Assembly (NCBI RefSeq): GCF_963675165.1
Contig: NC_087388.1
Location: forward strand, 4,469,047 to 4,533,046
DNA: 64,000 nt
DNA from: Halichondria panicea
Lineage: Eukaryota > Porifera > Demospongiae > Suberitida > Halichondriidae
Direction: 5' to 3'
Position numbers and translations under genes: made by a program. Below, piece after piece: positions 50,413 to 61,700 of the stretch (its first letter is position 1; the number at the start of each line of letters is the position of its first letter). The notes under the pieces were generated by a model, which saw only the letters and a list, made by a program, of their open reading frames with translations, did not search any database and was not told the origin of the DNA.

Positions 50413-50772
50413 TTACGTCGTAGCAGTTTTGTTATAGCTATAAAAATCGATGGAAACCTTGATAGGTCCAAATCCATGCGCTTCAGTTTTTTCATACAAT
50501 GTAAAGTTACGATCGGCACATGGTGTATTATTGGTGGCCCTTGTCAGATTGTGTTCGAAAATCTTGAACTTCCAATAATCCGACGGCTTGATGCACGATT
50601 CCCCACACATCTTGTTCCAAGCGACAACACTGAAGTACTTTGCATATCCGTTTTCTTCATCACACTTTATGCAGCAAGGGGTATCACTGGCAGAGAGATG
50701 GGTGGTGGGTGTGGTAAGGTTCACACAGAGAGCTGAGGCCAGTAGGAGCAACACTGTCAGAGATGAGGCCAT
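50413..50772 (-). CDS. Small secreted Cys-containing protein, 119 residues
   Basis: Single exon. An N-terminal signal peptide (MASSLTVLLLLASALCVNLT) is followed by a mature part with a Cys pattern CCIKC, then CGESC and a later single Cys, and N-glycosylation sequons (HNLTR, RNFTL, YNKTA). The motif around KYFSVV...MCGESCIKPSDYWKFKIFE then TEAHGFGPIKVSIDFY looks like a conserved small secreted family, but I cannot name it. It is probably exported or lumenal. The complete ORF from a good start and the strong signal peptide support a real gene. Confidence 0.65.
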   Translation of the reverse strand: MASSLTVLLLLASALCVNLTTPTTHLSASDTPCCIKCDEENGYAKYFSVVAWNKMCGESCIKPSDYWKFKIFEHNLTRATNNTPCADRNFTLYEKTEAHGFGPIKVSIDFYSYNKTATT

Positions 50773-51359
50773 GACGCTGCAGAATGAAATTCACCACATC
50801 AATTCTACATTCAACCAACATTTGTAAGTCTTAATTGGTAGTTCTGGTTCTACATATTAAATTATTATAGCTAGACGTATTAAATAGTTCACCATCCTAT
50901 ATAACGCACCAAAAGCTGGCGACATGCATGAGATTTATATGAATGTAGCTATAGAGTCTAAGACATAGACTTTTGTGTCACAGCTGATCATGGCTAGATC
51001 TATATAAAATATATTCTACGGTGTTAACAGTTTTCAATACTGCATATACCTACTTACCTGGAATGTGTAGCTATAGTAAGTGTTCAGTGTTCAGTCAAAT
51101 TCAGGAGAGGACATGCATGTGTTTTAATGGTTTTAATGTGCATGTGACCTATTATGTAAGCCACCCAAACAATGATTATAACCACAATCAAATCACAGCA
51201 TAGTAAACATAATTATTAACAAAGGTGGTCACAAAATCCTTTTGGATACGTGTTCTTGATGTTTAATTAAAGCTAAACACTTAACACTTTTGAATGAATA
51301 TCTATATACCGTACTGCCCCCCCCACACACACACACACACACACTATGACTGCCCCCCC

Positions 51360-51400
<41 letters not shown>

Positions 51401-52733
51401 GCACACTACAGCGGGAAATTTTCGTGAGGTGTAAAATTTTGCGTTTTTCAAGGGCAGACAGAAGACGTGAAAATTAATACTGGGATAAACTCCCATGCAC
51501 CGGTATTTTACATGCAAAGCTATTGGTGGGTGTGGTTTTTTGAAACGCGAATACCGTATAGCACGAAAATTTCGAGGCACATTTCGTTGCACAAGGTTGT
51601 TAAGCCACAAGAATTTCTGCTGAGAGCTCTGGAGCCTAATAGCGAAAATTTCACCAGCGAAAATTTCCCACTCTATATACGGTAGTTGATACTAAAGGGC
51701 ATCTATACCTAGATCTATACTGTTCATTATAACTACGTGAAAATTATAGGGAAAGTGGACACAGTGGTACACAGATCCAGTATATATTTATATATAGCCT
51801 GGTCAGTCAGAGGTTTTAGAGCTTCTGGGAGATTCCCTTCTCTCACTTTATCAACTGTTACAGCTGAGTATCCTTAAACTCACGAACTATTGTGTACCAG
51901 CTGGGTGGTGGGGACTCAAGAGGATTGTTGTGAACCGCAACGGTATATATGTAATATAGTTGTACCATGGATATCAAGGGTGTATTGGATTTGTAACCCG
52001 AGGGCAGTTCTATGTATTCCCCGAGGGTGCATGCAATGTCTGGTGCAGTGCCGGTGTTGTGAACCGCAAAGCTGGGTGGGGACTCAAGAGGGGCAGTACC
52101 GATGTTGCCAACTACAACGGATATAAAATTATACTTGCATGTATATACTGGTGGTGAAACTCAAGAGGGGGACGTTGATTTCCCACCACAAATGGGCTTA
52201 CTAGCTAATAATTGTACGGTATAAACTTACTGTCCAGCATGTATAGTTTGTACCAAACATCATATACCCAAGTCGGAACAGAATGTGCAATTCGGCTCAT
52301 CGTTTCCTGGTGGTAGAGTGTCATCTCCTTCATCTTCGAATCGCCGTATGGAAACAACAGAGAATCCTTAGTCTTTATCTATATATATACCCTATGTAAC
52401 CACTAAATTGAACCACTCGCCTTATAATTGTTTAATGTATAATGTTGCATTGGAAATAGATTGACTTCTTTAACAAGTGCGTAATATTAAATAGTATCTG
52501 ACTAATCACTGATTAAATCAGGTGGTGATAAAAATAATAGTGAATGCAGAGGCTAAAATAATTTACGTAATTGTTCTTGTGTGTGGGCTTAATTGAACTG
52601 AACTCCTAATTAATGAACACGCAATATTTTCATTCATCATAAATACCCTACATTACAAAACTGTTTTCCATACTGGATATATACGAGCATATAATATACT
52701 GAAAACAGAGGGTTTGGTGTGTTACGTATGTAC
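50773..52733. other. Intergenic stretch with CA microsatellites, a MITE and short repeated phrases
   Basis: (CA)n runs at about 51324-51344 and 51363-51400. A TACCGTATAGC-type MITE lies at 51552-51684. At 51900-52180 the phrase GGGGACTCAAGAGG (or a near match) recurs about three times and GTTGTGAACCGCAA twice, without a sustained convincing protein. No gene called. Confidence 0.5.
51552..51684. mobile_element. Small TACCGTATAGC-family MITE
   Basis: Ends TACCGTATAGCACGAAAAT and (right) GAAAATTTCCCACTC...TATACGGTA are imperfect inverted repeats. Confidence 0.55.
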
Positions 52734-55178
52734 TCAGAGAAGACTAGCTAGTGCAATGAAGAGCAACACAATCACAGTGCTCAGTCCAGCCATCAGCTTG
52801 GGAGAGGATGCTACAAGGAGAAGGGACAAAAGTGATATATGAATAGTGATACTTCAGGCAATAACATACTATGATATCAATGCAACAACATTCATCTTGA
52901 ACCGCAATACATTACTTTGATTACACACTCTTACTAGAGTTAAAATACCTTCATCCAGATTGTAATTGTGTATATAAAATGATTAAAGTACTAATTAAAA
53001 GTGCACGTACATGTATTCCCGAAGGTAGTCAACATCGTGAAGACATTTCGGTCCTCCAGTCCTTGCACTGTCACATATAGAGTTGTGTCGGTGAATTCAG
53101 AGGCACCCAATTCACCAACGAGTCTCTTTCTTCTTTCACCACCTCCCAAAATATCAGCACTAATAAACAGCCCACCAGCATCCTCCTGAGAGTCATAGCG
53201 AAACTCGTAGAAAGCCGAATTTGGATTTCGTATATTGCTTGAGGCATACATGACAGAGCGACCTGATTGGCCCTCTAATCGCAGGGTCATCCCCATAACC
53301 GGTAGTTGAAACTCGAAGAATGACGAGTCTCCTAGAAACAGAATGCCCTCAATCTCCTCTGAAATGTCAATAGGTGCCGGAACTGTATATAGAAAAGGAA
53401 TCGTTATAGTGAACATTGATTTTGGTATACATGAAAAGGCGAATATATAGAAGCAATCTTCTACAATTCATCATGTGCTGTTAACAATACTGTTAGCATT
53501 CTGAACTTGATAGCGGTGTGCAAACACCACATGCACCTTATAATAATAATTATGCAACTACTCTTTTGGCAGTATTACAGCGAAGCATCTGGCCCACTAC
53601 CATAAGCAGAAAATAGTATACCCCAGTCCCGTAATAGCATTGCATGCATCATACCCCAGTCCCATAATACCATTGCAGCATGCATATACTACCATACACA
53701 GGCATTCACAACAAGGGAAATGTTCATACACGGTGGTATACACTAATTAGTGCAGTGGATTGCGCCGCCACTAATTAGTCTGTCACCGCTCCATTAGAAT
53801 ACTATAATAGGGTCTACAGTTGTATGTTTTCTGTGTTCAAAATGGTAACAAGGCAACAGAAGTCATAACAACTCACCAATGCAGGCTTCAGCACTTATGG
53901 TCCTCTGTAGAGTAGCAAACTCAATAGCATCGAAGGATTTCAACAGCACCATGTATTGGGGAGCAGATGCAATTGCTTGCAATTCATCCATGTTGATTCT
54001 ATTCCCCACACCAACGCCGAACACGATTACACTGTCGTTATGGAGACGCTGAGCAGACGGGATGGTCTCACTTCGATTGACATTAGATCGGCCATCGGTA
54101 ATCACAACAGCAACTCGAGGGATACCAAATCTTCCCTCTCTAGCGCCTCTTTCTTCAGTAAACACTTCGTTTCTGAGCCTAGTCAAAGCATCGGCTGTAT
54201 TTGTACCACGCCTGCTACCAGGCGGCACTTCAATATTGAAATATTCCACTTGCCTGAGAGCATCCGTCACAGTTGAGCGATTTGCAAACGTGTCCAAGAA
54301 AAATGATATCCTTGCGAATCCGCTGTAAGCAATGTTTGCTATTCTGGTTTGTTCAGGTCCTATGTTGAAGGTGTTTGTAACTTGAATGGCAAACTGCCTT
54401 TCCAGTTCAAAATTTGTCCTTCCCACACTGCCCGAGGAATCGAACACGAATGCCAGGTCGATGCCTCGAATAGGACACTCTGTAAAGGGAAACAGACTGA
54501 CACAGTAAAAATTGGTCAAAAGGATACCCCACTGCATTCTGTACTTGGCTATAAACATACTATCTAACACTGCAAAAACCTTGAAATGCATGCATGCAAG
54601 TGCACATAATGCAATCACTAACCTTCTAGCTCAAACTCATTCACACCGTCAATATAGAGTTGCACAGTGTCAGTGGGAACATCAGAATAATGGTCCAACC
54701 AGTACTGTCCCTGGGCCTCCAAGTCTCCTGTCTCAGGTATAGAAGCACTGATAGTGGTGAGATATATACGAGCTGCAAGGGCAGAGAAAAATGGTGCCAG
54801 CAAATCTTGCCATGTTACTTGGGTCCAGTCAATTCCAAACTCCAAAAGTATGTCTCTGTAAAAAATTGAGAGTTCTGGGTTTGAGTTCAGGTTTTGTGTT
54901 TCGTTGAAAACCGCTTCATCTACTTGCCAAATTCCTCCGAAGTAGCCAGGCCTGTATGTGTTGATGTCTACTCCATCACGACTCTCTACATAAGCCAGTC
55001 TCCGCAAAAAGCGATTGTCATTGACAAAAATTATTGAGTCTCGAATGATTGATATGGATGCAAAAACAACATCAGTCCCTGCTGCCTCTGGTTCTCTTGT
55101 CCTATCAACCCCTGACTGCCCATTAGCCAAGCTCTGCAAGAGAGCAGCAGTGAATGCTAGAAATAGAATAATCTTCAT
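52734..55178 (-). CDS. Secreted or GPI-anchored lysozyme-like plus von Willebrand A protein
   Basis: Four exons on the minus strand: 54623..55178, 53877..54479, 53011..53382, 52734..52810, all phase 1 junctions; 535 residues. The start at 55178 gives a clean signal peptide (MKIILFLAFTAALLQSLANG); an in-frame ATG at 55232 would bury it. Residues about 35-180 resemble a lysozyme/transglycosylase-like fold, with Glu65 in RRLAYVESRDG and GGIWQVD. Residues 186-386 are a vWA domain with an intact MIDAS (D199-S-S-G-S203; later GTNTAD and VITDGRSN). A beta-rich region of about 125 residues follows, then a Ser-rich site and a hydrophobic C-terminus with no cytosolic tail (STVIVLLFIALASLL), as in GPI signals. 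Likely surface adhesion or microbe binding; enzyme activity is unproven. Confidence 0.8.
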
Positions 55179-55707
55179 CTCAATAACCGTCGTTAGCTCT
55201 CCCGTTAGCTGTTTAAGTTTAAATCTTAACAATTAACTGAATTTGCAGGCTTAGAGCAGCTTGATTTATAGGCTGAACATGCAAGCCCTTATAAATATGG
55301 ACAGTCATAACTTAATACTCTATTTGGTCATGATTGCATGCACACATTACTTTCCAACAAAACATTAACATAAATAGACCCTATACATATGTGCAATGAG
55401 ATCATTCTCAATAATAAAAAAGCCAATTTGGCAAGCTCATCCTGGTTTGGTCAGAACAGAGCTATAACTCTCTGCCTGTCTCTGGTCAGAATTGGAATGG
55501 AGTATTGGTAAAGATCCCTAAGGAAACAAATAATAAGTGACATCACCTTTTGATTAGTAGAAGCATTCCATTACCGACCACAGTAGTTTAGCTTGTGTTA
55601 AAAAATGCTGATCTGTACGTACATCCTGTGTACCCAGCTTCCGGGTTCTTTGTTGTGTCCATTGACTTCTTTTGCCTAGTACCTGTACGTACGTTGCTGC
55701 AATTACA
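55179..55707. other. Divergent spacer between vWA protein and sulfurtransferase
   Basis: The two genes are divergent, so both upstream regions lie here. No repeat ends or other exons seen. Confidence 0.45.
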
Positions 55708-58700
55708 ATGTGTTCTCCCCTTGTCTCTTGTGAATGGCTGAAGGAGCAGCTTGAAAACAAGAATCCCAACATTAGGATTCTGGATGGTAAACATAACCTT
55801 TAATATTATCGTATGTTTGGAGTGCTGAGCTGCGTACGTATCTGTGACTTCGTATAACGCTTTGAGTACATATGTACATGCTCATGGGTGATTGAGTGCC
55901 ACAAACGCTTTAATAGCTGAGCACCACACACGGATCATTGTAATTTACCGTATAAGCTCTTAAGGCGCCACATAAAAATATTTTCGCTGGTATAGGTGGC
56001 TGTATTCAGAGGTGGAAAATTAGTTTTGAGGCTGAGGAAAATTAGTTTAGAGGGCTGCCTTCTAATTAGAGATAAAAAAAGACTTTTCCAACCCATAATA
56101 CGGCAATATTTTTATGTGGCGCCAAGCTTATACGGTAACAGCTATAGCCGAGGATTTGCCTTACATGTATATAGACATCTATATACATGCCCATAATATA
56201 TACAGCAGGGGCTTGTTGTTCTTGTAAAAAATGTACCTGGCCCCTAGCCCCTTGTCGAATTTAACTCTGCATGTAGTAGAAAATCCCCAACCCTGTCTTG
56301 TAGTCCAGCTCTTGTGATGGGAAAACCCCTGTATTGGAGATTACTATAGCTTTGTAACCAGGCCGCTATGTCGAATTAGACTTGGGAAATATTGTATTTG
56401 GGCGTGGTCGGAATTCTCTCTTCTAGTAAAACTAATCGTATATTAATGTACATGTAGGTCCGTAAAAGCTACCGTAGTCACAAAAATAGCTTCGTGTTAA
56501 AGTAGTCTATGACGAAAGCTATTTAGCTAGCTCAATTGTAGCTAGACCAGTTAAGTTTACATTTCCATGCATGCACTGACTGTGTTGTGTTATACAGGAA
56601 GGCCTCACTCTCAATGAGCATAAAGTCCAAGCTGTCAAACTCTTGTTGTAAAGGGGAAGAGACGGTTTTGCGTGGTTCCGCGCGTACAGTACAGTGTTTA
56701 GAGTCTCTGAACATGTATACTGCCCATTGCTGTCCATTGTGATTGACTACAATTAAGCTCTATACATCTAGCACCTGCATGCATGAATTAAATATTAGTA
56801 TTAATCTTTCCGTGTCATTTTATACTTTAAATTTTCGGCATGTTTTACAATTAGTTTATATGATTTTTATATAAACACGCCCTGATACAATCTATATCCC
56901 AGGCTTATTTTTATCCCTTCCATTTATTACAGACAAATCGTGATACTATAGAAAACCCTGTCTTGTAGAGTCTTGTAACTCCCCTATAGCATAGTTTTTC
57001 TAGCTTGCACTATAGTGGTACAAGAAATCCCTATATAGTGGTAAAATGATTGGTTGTAATGCTCCAGGAACATGGAACCAGCCGGCCTGGAAGAGGAATG
57101 CTCAACAGGAGTACTTGGATGGTCACATTGAGGGAGCTGTGAGGTTTGACATTGCCACCGTGTGTGACAAGGACTCCCCCCTCCCACTCACATTGCCCAC
57201 AGCTGCCCAGTTCACTGAGCACGTACAAAAGGTAGGCTTGTAGTACAGCATGTGATATACGTACAATAGAACTTCCGAATTAAGGGGACACTTGGGGGAG
57301 GGGGAGGGGGGATTGTAAAAATTAAGGTAAAATTGGGAGGGCGGAAGCACTGTCCTTTGTAGAGAGTATTAAATTACAGAACTTATTAAACACTGAGTAA
57401 TGCAGTACATGTTTGTATATAATTATAGCATGTATAATAGTGCATGTTGTATGTGCCAGTGCAGTAAAGTCATGAGGAAATAAGGATGGAAGCGTAACGG
57501 CAACTATATCAAGGAAACTATGGATGCTTTGAGAACGACATTTCAGCAGTTGTATAGGTCATAATTAGGTACTAGGATCACAACAGAGCCATGCAGCAAA
57601 GACTGACCTCTTTGTTTGATGAGTGCATGTCTTGTTTAAAGATTAGCTTTGACGTTAATAATAATTATACGTAGCTTCTTGCATGAAGTAAACTATGAAT
57701 TTAGTGTGTTGCATATACCGCGATCATTTCTAGAAATATCTGCCACTGCATGCATGGGTGCCAAATTATACATTAAGGCTACACCATTAAAAGTTGCAGT
57801 CAATAATAAGTATACACTCATCAGTCACTTTGCTCATTACCCGAGGCGCGCGTGGGCGGCCACGAGTATAGTAGTCTGTTGGTTTGTTTGTCTGTTTGTT
57901 TGTTTGTTTGTTTGTTTGTTTGTTTGTAATGAGTATCTCTACTCACCTGGATGCCACAGCGCTGCGTTTACAGCATGGATAGCCTTCACACAACAATATC
58001 TTGGTTTAAGTAGTGGCAAATTTTGATGCTAAAGCTTCTTTGTCGAGCAAAAGCTAAGAAGCTTGAACAAGCTTGTGACTGGGTCTGCTTACCTGGATGT
58101 TATAGCACTGCGTTTACAGCATGAGTAGCCTCCACACAACAAGTTATAGTGCTTTTGATAGTGGCAGCTTTCGGTGTTAAATCTTTGTTGTCTAATAAAA
58201 GCTAGCAAAATGTAGCTTGAACAGAACTTGCCATGCGTTACTTATAACTTTAGTGATCCTGTACCAAGAACGATGGAACAAGGTCACTAAAGTAGAAAGC
58301 TTTATTTATAGCTCCTGCTACTTTCCATGCTAGCCTCCTTCACCGGCCTTCTTCCCTAAGTGAAGTGGGAGGTGCGGTCTGGGATCGAAGCTAACTCCAT
58401 GCAGGACCTGGAGCCATACTTCTCTGAGACTCCAGGCTTCTTTGCTGTGATCCTACACAGTGCATATATCTATAGTACCACTACCTGTTCTCAAATGTTT
58501 CAGCATGCCTCCAGTCTGGTTTAGTTTTAATTGCTCCTTAGTTGCTGTGCAAGTCATACGTGATAACAACATCACTGCATTATAATTATTTCTGGTTTCT
58601 TTATAATCATGTCACCAGCCGAGGGTTTGCACTTTAGTGCTCTAAGTTGTTTTGATGAATTTCATTGGCTGTGGGTGACATGATCAACAGATCGAGGACC

Positions 58701-61700
58701 CTCTGAGAACGGCATACATAATTATCCCATGCAATGCCCATAATTATGCCGTATAATTATATAGCACGAAATGTTCATTTTTTCGTGGGTTAGCAATCTT
58801 ACGTGGGAAATAGAATTATCTTGAAAGATTAAAGGTATGGCCTGGGAGTGCTTCCAGGTAAACAGTCAACCCACGAAATTTATTATGATTGAAGGCCATT
58901 CCAGGAAATTTAAGTGTCTGGAATAGCTGGTATAATAATACAGTAGACTTCGTTAATCCAGCCATCCTTGGGACAGTGCAGCTTGGCTGGAATAGCTAGC
59001 ATTTCAGAAAATGGCTGCTGGTTAAAAACGACCTTACCTCAAGTCTAATGGCAAATTTTACGGTTCTGTTTCGAGGATAATATTCATATGCTTTCTATTT
59101 AAGTGTTTATCCCCCAAACCACATCCAAAACGGCATATCCGGCCGTAATATTGAAAACCTGTAGTTTAGGGCAGCCATGCAGCACTGGCCAGTATACGGA
59201 ATAGCGAGTGGCTACATGCATTTCAAGACGAGTTTTGTTCAGTAAATTACATCTAGCTAGCAATCCGTGCCCAAAAAAATGGCTGGTATGTCGAGGTGGC
59301 CGTATTTCAGAGAGCCGGAATAGCGAGAGTCTATACTGCATGCATCTGTAACATTTATCTGTAAAGCAATATTTTCAACATTTCAACATAATTTATAATA
59401 GTCATAATTATAACCGAAATTATTGTTTGTAAAATGAATACATAATTATAAACATAATTTTTTTTGTTTAACTTAATTGGTGCACTCCAACCATTGTCCA
59501 ATGTCCAAAATTAATGTGTAAATGAATACATATACAGTAAATTACTAGTTACTGCACTCCAGCCACGGCTTATGTTCGGGCACGTCAACTGACACTCGAA
59601 ATATCAGAGTATCGTCCATGAGGTATTGGCAGTTTTTTCCGGGCACATAGTCAAGATTTGAGTGAGCAATATATTTTCTCTGACTGACGTATCGGTCTGT
59701 TGGGAACAGCATGTTCATTTGATAATGGTTCTTATCTTCTAGTTGATTGAGTAGCTCAATCGTAATTGTTCCAGGAAATGGCCATACGAGGGAATCGTCA
59801 TACCTTCCTTCTTTGAGATGTGCATATACTGAGGCATATGAGACTTTACCGTCACTATCATCATTAGCTTTGACACTTATGCTCATGTTGTAGCCTTTAG
59901 CATAGAACGATGGAGTGTGATAACTTGAGCCTCTTGTCTTTTTTATTCTAAAGGATAGCACCATAAATGTGTATCCTTTATTTCTTGTCATGTCTTGCGT
60001 GCTTCTTGTAAGTGCATTCACATATTGCGTGTTCTTGGTCACATTTTGTGTCAATTTAGCCACATCTTGGGTGGTTTTTGTTACATATTTAACCATATCT
60101 CGCCTGTTTCTTATCAGTATAGCAACATCTTCCATGTTTTTTGTCACATTTCGTGTTATTTCAGCCATATCTTGTGCATTTTTTGTTATGATATCTTGAT
60201 TGTTTCTTGTCAATTTAGCCACGTCTTGGTGTAGTTTCCGGACAGTATCAATGGCTATTTTCAGATGAAGTCGATTACTTTCTTCGTGTGTCTTGAGATC
60301 TTTACGAAGAATTTTCTCGTCACACCCAATGTCAGCGTATATGCAGGGAACCACTTCATACTCACAGACGTCAGAATGGCTAGAGGCATTGCTACGTGGA
60401 AATTGCTTGTGACAATCTTCGTGAGGGCAATCAACGCTCACCCCAGGACAAGTATCAAGATGTTTACCAACTCTCTCTTCATATTCACCTGATTCCGAAC
60501 AGTATGGGCACTCGAATATTCGTCGGCAGCATTTGCTAGTGAGGTGGTCTTCAAGCATTTGACGAGGAATGTTGGTTATTTTTTCCCCTTCAATACATCC
60601 ATTGGGACATTGTACTAGCTTGTAGTCACATGACTGGAGGTGCTCTTCCATTAACTGAAGCTCATCGATCCACTGGCAACCACTGTCCACGTTTGTGCAT
60701 TTTATATTCAAAGCTTTGATCTCTCGAGTACCTACAGTATAGTTGACACTGATAAAATGAAAGCACCACCACGGGGGAGTCAAAGCTTCATAACATAAAG
60801 CTACTAATAGCTAGCCTTTATACACACATCGATTATAATTATCATGATGAACATTTTTAATTTTGCTGCATGCGGGGAACTCAAAGAGTGGGTAATGATC
60901 GACAATGATTATTGTTAAAACGATCGATGCCAAAAGTTCAAGTCTAAAAATTAATGGCTGCAAGTCAGCAGAGCCTTGCGGCTTTCTTCTCACTCTTGCA
61001 GCTACCAATAGCTAGTGTTCTAGTGCAGAGCTACATGTAACTACTAAGTAGAGTTTTAGCGTGAACAAGTTTTGCTACGGACTCTTCTGGAAAAGACTGC
61101 AATGCTGCAATGGCATTCCAAGTAAGCAAAACTAGGCATAACTCGAGAATGAAGCATTAGTTTGCAAATCCACAAATTAAAATCCATGACTAGAAGCCTT
61201 TAGATCATGTTTGCCATAAATACTGCAATCTGATTGTGCTATCCATGAAAATCATGCATGTACTTAGAAAATCATGTAGCAAAGATTAGATAAGAACATT
61301 CAAATCTGATTGGCTGAATACTCATGGTACGATCTAGACACTGTTAGTTAGGAAGTTTCCACATGATTTAGAAACCCTCAGGGCTAGTAGAACCCTCACT
61401 ACGTTCGGGATACTACAACCAGCCCTTTGGGCTTCTAGAAACTTCCTAAACAGTGTCTAACTATTATATAGAAACTCTTACTTGCACTTCATTAATTCTT
61501 GAGCAGCTGTAGCGGTCTACACACACACACACACACACAGACACACTACCGTACCTCGCTTGCGCATGCGCACCGAGGCATAATTATGTGTAGATAGATC
61601 TAGTCATGCAGATATGTATGCATTGCTTACTCTTTTTGTCATTGAAGCTATTCCCAGCTATCCTGCATTGAGGGCACTTGTCAGGTCTTTTCTTGTGCTC

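Noticed and set aside
51890-52157. Possible small gene with repeated GGGACTCAAGAGG phrases
   Set aside because: Frames are short, the repeated phrases fall in different frames, and no family is recognised.
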